Origin: Kamptonema formosum PCC 6407
GTDB taxonomy: Bacteria; Cyanobacteriota; Cyanobacteriia; Cyanobacteriales; Microcoleaceae
NCBI RefSeq assembly: GCF_000332155.1
Contig: NZ_KB235898.1
Coordinates: 1,047,729-1,111,728, forward strand
DNA length: 64,000 nucleotides
Direction: 5' to 3'
The notes under the pieces are model-generated. The model had not been told where the DNA came from. It saw only the letters and a program-made list of their open reading frames with translations, and ran no database searches. The position numbers and the translations under genes were made by a program. This document shows, piece by piece, positions 36,735 through 45,269 of this stretch; within the stretch, counting starts at the first letter, position 1; each line of letters starts with the position of its first letter.

Positions 36735-36868
36735 TGGTTAGTTGTTAGTGGTTAGTTGCCCTTCTAGTTAATTTCTGATTTTTAGAAGATTATCCTTAAT
36801 GTGTCATTTTCAGTGTACTACTATATCATTTTCAGCATACTACTATGCCATTGCCAAGGTATTACAAT

Positions 36869-36932
36869 GTCATTGCGAGCGAAGCGAAGCAATCACAAAG
36901 TCTTGGGATTGCTTCGCTTCGCTCGCAATGAC
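36869..36932. repeat. REP-like hairpin (GTCATTGCGAGCGAAG family)
   Basis: Perfect 26-bp arms (36869-36894 and 36907-36932) with a 12-base loop. They are the same as the inner palindrome of the 5974-6114 element. Here the hairpin stands between DUF3007 and trpA, in the intercistronic region. Confidence 0.9.
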
Positions 36933-36939
36933 AATTAAC

Positions 36940-37011
36940 AACTAACAACCAACAACCAACAACCAACAACTAACAACTAACAACTAACAACTAACAACTA
37001 ACAACTAACAA
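36940..37011. repeat. AACTAAC/AACCAAC short tandem repeats abutting trpA
   Basis: About ten 7-base units (CAACTAA and variants) run without break to the base before the trpA ATG. They thus occupy the place of a ribosome binding site and the end of the leader. Similar arrays precede the start at 40772 and flank larC. Confidence 0.9.
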
Positions 37012-37809
37012 ATGACAATTTCCCAATGTTTTAAAGACCTTCGCAGTCAAGGCAAATGTGCTTTAATTCCATTCATCACCGCCGGCGACCCAGACTTAGA
37101 AACTACTGCTAAAGCACTGCAAATCTTAGATGAAAACGGTGCAGATATAATTGAACTCGGAGTTCCCTACTCAGATCCCCTAGCTGATGGTCCCGTAATT
37201 CAAGCGGCCGCTACTCGCGCTTTAGAACGGGGAACTAAGCTAGACTCCGTATTAGCGATGGTCGAAAAAGTTTCGCCGAAACTGCGATCGCCAATTATTC
37301 TCTTCACGTACTATAACCCGATTTTATACCGAGGGATAGATACATTTTTGCAGCAAGTTAAAAAGGCTGGAGTTCAGGGGTTAGTTGTCCCTGACTTACC
37401 ATTGGAAGAAGCCGAAAGTTTGTTAACACCTGCTAGTAAAATGGGCATTGAAGTGGTTTTATTAGTTGCCCCAACCAGTCCCAAAGACCGAATCAAAGCG
37501 ATCGCGCAGCAATCTCAAGGATTCATTTACCTAGTTAGCGTTACAGGCGTTACCGGCGTGCGTTCCGGGTTAGAGGGACGAGTACAAGACTTACTGCAAG
37601 AGCTCCGTAGCGTCACTGATAAACCCATTGGCATTGGTTTTGGCATTTCCGCACCGGAACACGCGCAGCAAGTGCAACAATGGGGAGCAGATGCGGCAAT
37701 TGTGGGTAGTGCCTTTGTCAAGCGTTTAGCTGATGGTACACCGGAACAGGGATTAGATGCGATCGCGCATTTCTGCCAGAGTCTCAAAGCAGCAATTACA
37801 AATAATTAG
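37012..37809 (+). CDS. trpA: Tryptophan synthase alpha subunit
   Basis: The product has 265 residues. It cleaves indole-3-glycerol phosphate to indole, which is channelled to TrpB in the last step of tryptophan synthesis. Catalytic Glu48 ([12 protein letters not shown]) and Asp59 (LADGP) are present, as are the phosphate-binding loop [13 protein letters not shown] and [13 protein letters not shown]. No Shine-Dalgarno sequence is visible because a short tandem repeat array reaches the ATG. The gene stands downstream of ndhL-DUF3007; other trp genes are not in the window, as is usual for the dispersed trp genes of cyanobacteria. A perfect hairpin follows the stop. Confidence 0.97.
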   Translation: MTISQCFKDLRSQGKCALIPFITAGDPDLETTAKALQILDENGADIIELGVPYSDPLADGPVIQAAATRALERGTKLDSVLAMVEKVSPKLRSPIILFTYYNPILYRGIDTFLQQVKKAGVQGLVVPDLPLEEAESLLTPASKMGIEVVLLVAPTSPKDRIKAIAQQSQGFIYLVSVTGVTGVRSGLEGRVQDLLQELRSVTDKPIGIGFGISAPEHAQQVQQWGADAAIVGSAFVKRLADGTPEQGLDAIAHFCQSLKAAITNN

Positions 37810-37841
37810 ACCCAGTGTAAAATTTGTCTGCCATTAGATAG

Positions 37842-37886
37842 ATGTCTTCGATCGCGATCGCCCATCAAGATCGCGATCGAAGACAT
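37842..37886. terminator. Perfect hairpin after trpA
   Basis: ATGTCTTCGATCGCGATC (37842-37859) pairs perfectly with its complement at 37869-37886 over a 9-base loop, followed by TGTTTTA. It lies 33 bp past the trpA stop and both arms contain HIP1-like GATCGCGATC. It is a likely transcription terminator, although the T-tract is imperfect. Confidence 0.6.
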
Positions 37887-38128
37887 TGTTTTACTTGCAA
37901 GGATTAATCCTTCATCCTTCTTCCTTCTTCCTTCATCCTTCTACTTAATAACTACGTAATCAGTAGGTAAGACCTAAGAATGTAACTTGAGACAGATGAA
38001 GAATTTATCATTTTATTTGTAGGCTGTAAAAGTGCTCAAATCTCTGGTTTAGCAATGCTAAGTATCCAGAAATTCCCCTAGAAATTCAAAGGGAAATTGA
38101 GCGTTTTACAAAAAAATGGAGAATTGTT

Positions 38129-38737
38129 ATGAACAGATTAATAGCGACCATCAAAAAGATTCGAGTCGTACAAATTTTTACCGCTTTTATGGCTGGAATT
38201 CTAATGTTAGTCAGCACTGCCTGTAATAGTCCTGACGTATTAGCAAAAACTGCCGATCAAGTGAGAGAAGAAGTTCCTTCTGAGGCGGTAACATCTAAAG
38301 TCAAAGAGGGAATGAACGGCTATAAAGATACTGACCCCAGAGATAAAGGAAATGTTTCCGCCGCAGAAGCCAAAGCTCAGATGCTCAAAGATGCTGCTGA
38401 ACGTCGTATCAGTACCAAATCTAGTAACAATGTACCTGAAAATATTCGGCGTGTAGGCGATGAAGGCCAAGATAAGCTGGATGAAATTGGTCAAAAGCTG
38501 GATGAAAATAAGGACGCTTTCGGACGCAAAGCTAAGGAGTTTGCGGACAATACTAAGCAAGGAATGGAGAATATTAAGGACAATACTCGCCGGGGTATAG
38601 AGGGAGCAAAAGATATCGCTAATGAAGCGACTAGCGGCTCAAAAGATAAGGTTGATGAAGGCGCTAACACCCTTAAATCTAAAGTCAGTCAAGGCGTAGA
38701 CAATGTTAAACGCGCAGCCGATAGAGCTACTAACTAA
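38129..38737 (+). CDS. Lipoprotein with amphipathic-helical repeats
   Basis: A 202-residue product with a GGAG ribosome binding site. A lipoprotein signal ends in the lipobox LVSTAC (Cys32), so the mature protein should be lipid-anchored to a membrane. The rest is hydrophilic and predicted helical, with 11-residue-like amphipathic repeats (KEFADNTKQGMENIKDNTRR, GVDNVKRAADRATN) resembling LEA-like or YtxH-type proteins. Similar lipoproteins occur in cyanobacteria with no assigned function; membrane protection under stress is a guess. A rho-independent terminator lies 64 bp past the stop. The 320 bp upstream hold the trpA hairpin and a CCTTCTTCC low-complexity tract. Confidence 0.7.
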   Translation: MNRLIATIKKIRVVQIFTAFMAGILMLVSTACNSPDVLAKTADQVREEVPSEAVTSKVKEGMNGYKDTDPRDKGNVSAAEAKAQMLKDAAERRISTKSSNNVPENIRRVGDEGQDKLDEIGQKLDENKDAFGRKAKEFADNTKQGMENIKDNTRRGIEGAKDIANEATSGSKDKVDEGANTLKSKVSQGVDNVKRAADRATN

Positions 38738-38800
38738 GTAGTGGGAGAAGTGGGTGCTGCTTCCCAAGAATATTGACGGCAAAGAGAAAATAGTTGCAGC

Positions 38801-38821
38801 GCCCACTTGAGTGGGCTTTTT
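38801..38821 (+). terminator. Rho-independent terminator after lipoprotein gene
   Basis: GCCCACT-TG-AGTGGGC followed by TTTTT: a compact 7-bp stem and U-tract in plus orientation. It lies just outside the stop codon of the convergent larC. Confidence 0.85.
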
Positions 38822-38826
38822 GATGG

Positions 38827-40260
38827 TTAATCGTGTTGAAAGTGCCAGTGCGAAACTGCTAGGCGATGAACTTCTCGCCAACTAATATGATGAAGTTTTG
38901 CTAGTTTGGCACAATCTTCATATTCTGGCTGCACGTTAGTAATACGATCGCCATCTTTGGCAACTTTTACCCGCACTTCCCCCCACTCTGTCTGTACTTT
39001 TTGAATTTCTCGCTGTAAAATTGTTCTCAGTTGAGTTGAGCGGCGAATGCCTAAAGTTGTAGTTTCGCGAAAAATAACGGTTTCGCAATTTTGCTGAGAT
39101 TCAGGGTGGCAAATCGCAGTCAGCAGTACGCCCAAACGAGATTTTTTCATCACAATTGGCTGAGTAAAGACATCGACAGCGCCAACGGCAAATAAAGCAT
39201 CAAAGATATATGCGATCGCTTGCGGGCTAAGATCGTCAATTTGGGTTTCCAGCACACAAATAACTTCTTGGGAATTAGCTAAATTTCCTCTTCCTTCTAC
39301 CTTCTTCCTTCTTCCCTCTTCCTTCTTCCTTCTTCCCTCTTCCTTCTTCCTTTTTCCTTCTGTCTTCTCTCCTATCCACAACCGCAAAATATTAGGAATC
39401 GGCAATTGGCGGGAACCCGCACCTAAACCAATTTGGTGCAGATTCATTGACGGCGGCGGGCCAAAACTTTTACAGAGAGTAACTGCGATCGCGCTTCCCG
39501 TCGGCGTGCATAACTCGCGATCGATTTCATTACTGTAAACTGGTACTTGCCGCATTTCCCACAACTTCAAAACCGCAGGTGTAGGTACTGCTAAGCGCCC
39601 GTGTGCGGCCCAGACTGTACCCCCACCAGTAGGCAAAGCGGAACAGTATAATTCGTCAATATCTAACCAGTCTAACCCCAAACAAGTACCCACAATATCA
39701 ACGATCGCATCAGTTGCTCCCACTTCGTGAAAATGCACCTCTTCTGGGGCGATACCATGTACAGCACCTTCCGCCTCTGCAAGTTTCCGAAATACTGCTA
39801 AACTCCAAATTTCCGCACGTTTTGGCAACCCTGCACCTGCGATCGTTTGCTCAATTTCGGGCAAATGGCGGTGTTGAGTGTGGGGGGTGGGTGACTCGGA
39901 TTCGGTATGATGGTGGGAATGAGCCTCGTGACGATCGCGATCGTGGTGATGGTGGTGGTGCTCGTGACGTGAAAAAGTTGGCGCTTCTGTTTCGGAAGGA
40001 TCTAATGCTGAGTCAGAATTAGGGTTTTCCCCTGCAACTTTGGAAGTTTCCGAAGATAAGCTTAAATCAACATAAACTTTAGTTGCCTGTTGGGTATTGC
40101 GGTGAACTCTTTCTACTCTTAAGTTATATTCCTGGGAGATCCCTAGTAAATTGAGTTTGGCAATCAGGTATTCTATAGGAACACCTGCATGGACAAGAGC
40201 ACCCAGGCACATATCACCCGCGATGCCAGTTGGACATTCAAAATATGCTATTTTGTTCAT
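38827..40260 (-). CDS. larC: Nickel-pincer cofactor biosynthesis protein LarC (nickel insertion)
   Basis: A 477-residue product. It starts MNKIAYFECPTGIAGDMCLG, the LarC (DUF111) signature; LarC is the CTP-dependent nickel-inserting enzyme for the pincer cofactor of lactate racemase and relatives. A His cluster (HEHHHHHHDRDRHEAHSHHH, about residues 98-118) fits nickel binding. In contrast to Lactobacillus, both halves are in one frame. Near residues 303-330 an insert of repeating KKEEGRR units is encoded by (CTTCTTCCTTC)-type tandem DNA, the same low-complexity sequence found between genes at 63.4 and 63.95 kb; it separates the two LarC halves. No larB or larE is nearby, as is common in cyanobacteria. 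Confidence 0.93.
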   Translation of the reverse strand: MNKIAYFECPTGIAGDMCLGALVHAGVPIEYLIAKLNLLGISQEYNLRVERVHRNTQQATKVYVDLSLSSETSKVAGENPNSDSALDPSETEAPTFSRHEHHHHHHDRDRHEAHSHHHTESESPTPHTQHRHLPEIEQTIAGAGLPKRAEIWSLAVFRKLAEAEGAVHGIAPEEVHFHEVGATDAIVDIVGTCLGLDWLDIDELYCSALPTGGGTVWAAHGRLAVPTPAVLKLWEMRQVPVYSNEIDRELCTPTGSAIAVTLCKSFGPPPSMNLHQIGLGAGSRQLPIPNILRLWIGEKTEGKRKKEEGRRKKEEGRRKKVEGRGNLANSQEVICVLETQIDDLSPQAIAYIFDALFAVGAVDVFTQPIVMKKSRLGVLLTAICHPESQQNCETVIFRETTTLGIRRSTQLRTILQREIQKVQTEWGEVRVKVAKDGDRITNVQPEYEDCAKLAKLHHISWREVHRLAVSHWHFQHD

Positions 40261-40771
40261 GGTTAGTTGTTAATTGTTGGTGGTTAGTGGTTAGTGGTTA
40301 GTAGTTGGTTGTTAGTTGTTAGTTGTTAGTTGTTAGTTAGTCTTTGTGGTTTGGATCGGATAATAACTAATAATTAACCATTGATGCTAATTCTGCTGAA
40401 TAAATCTGCATAGAACTGACTTACACCTCTGATAGTAACCGCCAAGGCAATTAGATAAATATCCGTAACGCCGCCTTCTTAGGTGGTATGTTACCACCTA
40501 AGAAGGCGGCGTTACCTGAGTCTCAAAGTATAGCAACCTTCTTGGCAGTTAGGACAGGAGCGATTGCTGGAAACCTTGATTCTATTCATTCTTCCTGAGC
40601 ATCGTAGTCCTGAGCATCCTAGTTCCTAGCTATAATAGAGATTGCTCTATCCGTCTTGGCCAGTGCTATATCCTGCTAAATTTGATGTGGACTAAAACCC
40701 ATAAAAATGTTATCACAACAACCAACAAATAACAACTAACAAATAACAACTAACAAACAACAAATCAAATA
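40261..40771. other. Gene-free region made of repeats
   Basis: From 40262 to ~40340 there are GTTAGTG/GTTAGTT tandem repeats touching the larC start. A 24-bp-arm perfect palindrome lies at 40466-40516. Around 40590-40625 CCTGAGCATC is repeated. From 40710 AACAACTAACAAAT repeats run up to the next ATG. Promoters for both divergent genes must lie here but are not recognisable. Confidence 0.7.
40466..40516. repeat. Perfect palindrome of the GTAACGCCGCC family
   Basis: 24-base arms starting GTAACGCCGCCTTCTTAG and ending in the exact complement, with a 3-base loop. Degenerate relatives occur at 60301-60351 and 63871-63922, each starting or ending with GTAAC-GCCGCC. It is a dispersed intergenic element. 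Confidence 0.9.
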
Positions 40772-41440
40772 ATGGCTGAGATTTATCAAGTACATCCAGA
40801 AACACCGCAAAAAGAGAAGATCGAGAAGATTAAAAAATCCTTGCAAGCCGGGGCGATCATGCTTTATCCTACTGATACAGTCTACGCGATCGGCTGCGAT
40901 CTTAATGTTAAGTCCGCAGTGGAACGGGTAAGGCAGATCAAGCATTTATCTAATGATAAACCTTTGACATTCCTATGTCCTTCTCTGTCGAATATCGCTC
41001 AATATGCTGTCGTTAGCGATTCTGGATACCGCATGATTAAGCGGTTAATTCCAGGGCCCTATACCTTCCTATTGCCAGCAACTAAGTTAGTGCCTCGATT
41101 GGTGATGGAGCCTAAGCGCAAAACTACAGGTATTCGCGTCCCCGATCAAAAATTTTGCTTAGCACTGTTAGAGGCTTTAGGAAATCCGATTATTTCTACT
41201 TCTGCTCATATTACTAATGATGATGAGGGAAAAGCACCCGCAGCAGCATTAGCAACTGAAGAAAACTTTGGCAAGGCGGAATTATTTGATTCTCTGGAAA
41301 AGTTGGTGGATATAATTGTTGATGATACCTCGGAAACAGGATATCAGGTTTCTACGATTCTAGATCTAACACAAGATAAACCTAGTATTGTCAGGCGCGG
41401 ACTGGGATGGGAGGCGGTAGCTAATTGGGCGGAGGAATAG
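40772..41440 (+). CDS. Sua5/YciO/YrdC family protein (YciO-like)
   Basis: A 222-residue product with the YrdC fold: GAIMLYPTDTVYAIGCDLNV, LSNDKPLTFLCPSLSNIAQYA, RLIPGPYTFLLPA, KTTGIRVPD and PIISTSAHIT. TsaC/Sua5 enzymes make threonylcarbamoyl-AMP for the t6A modification of tRNA. The length and the absence of the C-terminal Sua5 domain place this in the YciO subgroup, whose role in t6A is debated. The leader is a short tandem repeat without a Shine-Dalgarno sequence. A bidirectional terminator follows. Confidence 0.85.
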   Translation: MAEIYQVHPETPQKEKIEKIKKSLQAGAIMLYPTDTVYAIGCDLNVKSAVERVRQIKHLSNDKPLTFLCPSLSNIAQYAVVSDSGYRMIKRLIPGPYTFLLPATKLVPRLVMEPKRKTTGIRVPDQKFCLALLEALGNPIISTSAHITNDDEGKAPAAALATEENFGKAELFDSLEKLVDIIVDDTSETGYQVSTILDLTQDKPSIVRRGLGWEAVANWAEE

Positions 41441-41475
41441 GTAGCGATCTGGTCTAGTATTGAAAACAAGTTAGA

Positions 41476-41502
41476 GTGGGAAATTCTATCAGAATTTCCC
41501 AC
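41476..41502. terminator. Bidirectional terminator between convergent genes
   Basis: GTGGGAAATTCT and AGAATTTCCCAC form a perfect 12-bp stem with a 3-base loop, between the YciO-like stop and the stop of the convergent DUF427 gene. T-tracts are weak on both sides. Confidence 0.7.
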
Positions 41503-41510
41503 TTGAATTG

Positions 41511-41795
41511 TTAACGCTCTACTTTCACACCTTTCCAAAAGGCGATATAGCCGGTAATATTTTTAGCTGCTTCTTTTGGGGTGGGATAGTACCAAGCAGC
41601 GTCTTTGTTGACTTCGCCATTGACTTCGATGCTGTAGTAACTCGCTACTCCTTTCCAACCGCAGGTAGTGTGGGTGCTACTTTCTTTGAAATATTCGCGG
41701 TTTATGGTATCGGGGGGGAAGTAATAGTTATTTTCTACAACTTCGCAAGCGTCGCTTTCGGCTAAGACTGCTCCGTTCCAAGTAGCTTTTGGCAT
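41511..41795 (-). CDS. DUF427 domain protein
   Basis: A 94-residue product covering a whole DUF427 domain: MPKATWNGAVLAESD, then VVENNYYFPPDTINREYF, STHTTCGWKGVASYYSIEVN and DAAWYYPTPKEAAKNITGYI. It is a small beta-rich soluble protein found widely, of unknown biochemical function; the conserved CGWKG and WYYP motifs are present. It is a single gene, convergent with the YciO-like gene and divergent from recQ. Confidence 0.93.
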   Translation of the reverse strand: MPKATWNGAVLAESDACEVVENNYYFPPDTINREYFKESSTHTTCGWKGVASYYSIEVNGEVNKDAAWYYPTPKEAAKNITGYIAFWKGVKVER

Positions 41796-41893
41796 GGGTT
41801 ACTCCAGTTAATTATCTTAGATTTTAGATTATTAGGGCTGTTTGTGCTCTTTTAAGCATAAAATAATGAGGAAGTCAACGACAACTATTGTAA

Positions 41894-44074
41894 ATGTCAG
41901 CGCTACTACCGCCAACTTTTACCCAACCGCGATCGCTGGAACAGGCACTTAAACATTTTTTTGGGTACGACTCTTTTCGTCCTGGACAGCGGGAAATTGT
42001 CGAAGCAGCTCTCTCTAAGCGGGATATGCTGATTGTGATGCCGACTGGCGGCGGTAAGTCGCTGTGCTTTCAATTACCGGCACTGTTAAAACCAGGCTTG
42101 ACTGTGGTGGTGTCGCCTTTAATTGCCCTGATGCAAGACCAGGTAGAATCGCTGAGGGATAATGGGATTGGGGCAACTTTTCTCAATAGCACTCTTTCTT
42201 TGATGGAGACGCGATCGCGAGAAACTGCGATTCTAGATGGTAAAATTAAACTGCTTTATGTTGCCCCCGAACGTTTGCTCAGCGAGCGTTTTTTGCCATT
42301 TCTAGACCAGGTAGCCGCGAGTTTGGGGATTTCGGCGTTTGCGATCGATGAGGCTCACTGCGTCTCGGAATGGGGTCACGACTTCCGGCCAGATTATCGG
42401 CAAATATTGCAGGTGCGCGATCGCTATCCCCATATTCCGATTATGGCACTAACTGCTACTGCGACCGATCGCGTCCGCCTTGATATTATGCAGCAGTTAG
42501 CTCTTAGAGAACCTTATATCCACGTTGCCAGTTTCAACCGCCCCAATTTATATTACGAAGTTCGAGCCAAAACTAAGCACAGTTTTGCTGAATTATTACA
42601 GATAATTGACAAAAATGGCGGCTCAGGGATTATCTACTGCCTCAGCCGCAAAAATGTTGATGAACTTGCCTATAAACTTCAGCAAGTTGGGATTTCTGCT
42701 CTACCTTACCATGCAGGCTTAAACGATAGCGATCGCACCAGTAATCAAACCCGCTTCATCCGCGATGACGTGCAAATTATGGTAGCGACAGTTGCCTTTG
42801 GCATGGGTATTAATAAACCTGACGTGCGTTTTGTTGTTCATTACAATTTGCCGCGCAATTTAGAAGGATATTATCAAGAATCAGGACGCGCTGGCAGAGA
42901 TGGAGAACCGGCCCAATGTATTTTATTTCTCGGTTATGGCGATCGCAAAACTATAGAATATTTAATCGAACAAAAACCAGATCCTCAAGAACAAAGAATT
43001 GCCACGCAACAGTTCCGAAGAGTTATAGATTACGCTGAAGCTTCCGACTGTCGCCGCACCATTCAATTAAGTTATTTTGGAGAAGCATTTCCGGGAAATT
43101 GCAGCCAATGCGATAACTGCCGCAATCAAAAACCCTTAGAAGACTGGACTATTGAGGCGATGAAATTCCTTTCTGGCGTAGCCAGATGCAAAGAAAGATT
43201 TGGCATGAATCATATTATTGAGGTGCTGCGAGGTTCTAAAAGTCAAAAGGTTTTACAATACGGACATGACAAACTTTCTACCTATGGAATCGGGAAAGAA
43301 AAAAGCGCTGAAGATTGGAAAATGTTAGCGCGATCTCTGCTGCATCAAGGTTTACTAGATGAAACAACAGACGGCTATCCTGTATTAAAATTAAATGCTA
43401 GAAGTTGGGAAGTAATGAAACGTCAGCGGACTGTGGAAATCGCCGTTGTTCGCAAACAAGAAGTGCAGGGAGTTCAACGCTATTCAGCAGCAGAAGGAGA
43501 GATATTATTTGGAGTATTGCGTAAACTTAGAAAACAAATCGCCGACGAGCAATTTGTACCGCCTTATGTGGTATTTCCTGATTCTAGTTTACGCGCAATG
43601 GCAGAACAACGCCCCCAAACTTTAAATGAATTTGCAAAAATTTCTGGGGTAGGAACACGCAAGCGAGATAAGTATGGCAAACAGTTTATTGAGGCAATTC
43701 GAGAGTATTGTGAAGAACAAGGAATACCAACGGTATCAACACCTTTAACTGGTTCAAATATTCCCAATCAACCCTCTCATACTCAGATGCTAACCTTACA
43801 ATTACATCAGCAAGGTTTAACTGTGGACGTAATCGCTGAGGTTCGCGATATTCGTGCTACCAGAGTTGTGACTCATTTAGCTGAATTAATCGAAATGAAT
43901 CAAGAAGTTGATATAAATCAGTTGGTAGATTTGGAGAGTCAGCAAGCTATTATTACAGCAATTGAGTTAGTAGGCGATCGTTCTTTAACACCTATTTATC
44001 AACTTTTAGGTGAGAAGTATACTTATGATGAAATTAAGTTAGTGCGGGCCTGGTTGCGGCGAAATAATCCATAA
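41894..44074 (+). CDS. recQ: ATP-dependent DNA helicase RecQ
   Basis: A 726-residue product, a full-length RecQ. Motif 0 FRPGQREIV, Walker A MPTGGGKSLCFQ, DEAH in AIDEAHCVSEWGHDFRPDY, motif VI YYQESGRAGRDG, the zinc site (CRRTIQLSYFGEAF … CSQCDNC), a winged-helix region, an HRDC domain (~530-610) and a C-terminal helix-turn-helix extension (LTLQLHQQGLTVDVIAEVRD). It unwinds 3'-5' in recombination and fork repair. The gene is monocistronic; a 70-bp gap separates it from the AT-rich ATPase gene. Confidence 0.97.
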   Translation: MSALLPPTFTQPRSLEQALKHFFGYDSFRPGQREIVEAALSKRDMLIVMPTGGGKSLCFQLPALLKPGLTVVVSPLIALMQDQVESLRDNGIGATFLNSTLSLMETRSRETAILDGKIKLLYVAPERLLSERFLPFLDQVAASLGISAFAIDEAHCVSEWGHDFRPDYRQILQVRDRYPHIPIMALTATATDRVRLDIMQQLALREPYIHVASFNRPNLYYEVRAKTKHSFAELLQIIDKNGGSGIIYCLSRKNVDELAYKLQQVGISALPYHAGLNDSDRTSNQTRFIRDDVQIMVATVAFGMGINKPDVRFVVHYNLPRNLEGYYQESGRAGRDGEPAQCILFLGYGDRKTIEYLIEQKPDPQEQRIATQQFRRVIDYAEASDCRRTIQLSYFGEAFPGNCSQCDNCRNQKPLEDWTIEAMKFLSGVARCKERFGMNHIIEVLRGSKSQKVLQYGHDKLSTYGIGKEKSAEDWKMLARSLLHQGLLDETTDGYPVLKLNARSWEVMKRQRTVEIAVVRKQEVQGVQRYSAAEGEILFGVLRKLRKQIADEQFVPPYVVFPDSSLRAMAEQRPQTLNEFAKISGVGTRKRDKYGKQFIEAIREYCEEQGIPTVSTPLTGSNIPNQPSHTQMLTLQLHQQGLTVDVIAEVRDIRATRVVTHLAELIEMNQEVDINQLVDLESQQAIITAIELVGDRSLTPIYQLLGEKYTYDEIKLVRAWLRRNNP

Positions 44075-44144
44075 ATGTAAGGTCGTCGTCGCAACAGCAT
44101 TACAAAGAGTATTTGAATAGTATTATCTTTAATAGGAGAGGAAT

Positions 44145-45269
44145 ATGAGAATTAAAAAAGTATCATTTTGTAACCATGAATTAGATTGGCAATTTGAACC
44201 CATTTATTTTTCTAATCTTGCTTTGCTAGTTGGTGTCTCAGGAGTTGGTAAAACTCAAATACTTAAAGGGATTTCCAGTTTAAAGGAGATAGCTAATGGT
44301 AAGTCTTTAAATGGATTAGCCTGGGATATTACATTTTTAACAAAAAATGAGGTTGAGTACCAATGGATAGGAGAATTTGAAACTCAAAAACAACCTGGTC
44401 TAATTTCTGAAGATGAAGATGACAACGCTAGATTCAAAATTTTACATGAAAAATTATGGAGAAATGGTAATCTCATTATAGAAAGAAGCCCTAATGAGAT
44501 TCAATTCCAAGGAAAAATCACACCAAAGCTATCACCATTTCAAAGCATAGTTTATATATTAAACCAAGAAGACGACATTGCCCCAGTTCAAGAGGGTTTT
44601 AAGAAAATCGTAAACAGTGAACATTCTAGGTCAATCAATGCTGTTTATGGCATACCTCATAGGGTACTAGCGGAACTAACTAGAGAAAATTTATCGTTAG
44701 ATACTATTAAAGAATTTAATATGCCAATCGCCCTAAAATTGGCTTTAGTTTCTCAGCAATATGCAGATATTTTTAATAACATCAAAACTAGCTTTATAGA
44801 AATATTTACTCAAGTAGAAGATATTAAAATAGAGGCAATAGAAGATAAAAATAGTCCACTTTTCCCAGACTTTCCTGTTCAAATTAAAGAAAAAGGAGTT
44901 AATAAGTGGATATTGCAAAATAACATTTCTTCAGGGATGTTAAAAACACTCATTCATATTAGTGAACTTTACTTAGCGCCTGAAGGAACTGTAATTCTTA
45001 TCGATGAGTTTGAAAATAGTTTAGGTGTTAACTGTATTCATGTTGTCACTACTTCATTACTAAAAAACGAAAGTCTGCAATTCATTCTCACGAGTCATCA
45101 CCCATATATTATCAATAACATTGCAATGGAATACTGGAAAATAGTAACTCGCCGAGGTGGCGTAGTAACGGTAAGAGATGCCAAAGATTTTAATTTGGGA
45201 AAATCTAGACATCAGGCATTTCTGCAATTGATTAATCTAGAAGAATATAGCGAAGGAATAAAAGTTTAA
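44145..45269 (+). CDS. AAA/ABC-type ATPase of a putative two-gene defence module
   Basis: A 374-residue product with a GGAGAGG ribosome binding site. Walker A GVSGVGKT (30-37), an ABC-like signature (SSGM, ~262), Walker B TVILIDEFENS (~282-292) and a switch histidine (ILTSHHP) mark an SMC/OLD-like AAA ATPase. The next gene starts inside its stop codon (TAATG) and codes for a TOPRIM-like protein. ATPase plus TOPRIM pairs are typical of antiphage systems (PARIS AriA/AriB, split OLD/Gabija types). The DNA is clearly more AT-rich than recQ and purU around it, which suggests transfer. I cannot assign it to a named system by eye. Confidence 0.75.
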   Translation: MRIKKVSFCNHELDWQFEPIYFSNLALLVGVSGVGKTQILKGISSLKEIANGKSLNGLAWDITFLTKNEVEYQWIGEFETQKQPGLISEDEDDNARFKILHEKLWRNGNLIIERSPNEIQFQGKITPKLSPFQSIVYILNQEDDIAPVQEGFKKIVNSEHSRSINAVYGIPHRVLAELTRENLSLDTIKEFNMPIALKLALVSQQYADIFNNIKTSFIEIFTQVEDIKIEAIEDKNSPLFPDFPVQIKEKGVNKWILQNNISSGMLKTLIHISELYLAPEGTVILIDEFENSLGVNCIHVVTTSLLKNESLQFILTSHHPYIINNIAMEYWKIVTRRGGVVTVRDAKDFNLGKSRHQAFLQLINLEEYSEGIKV

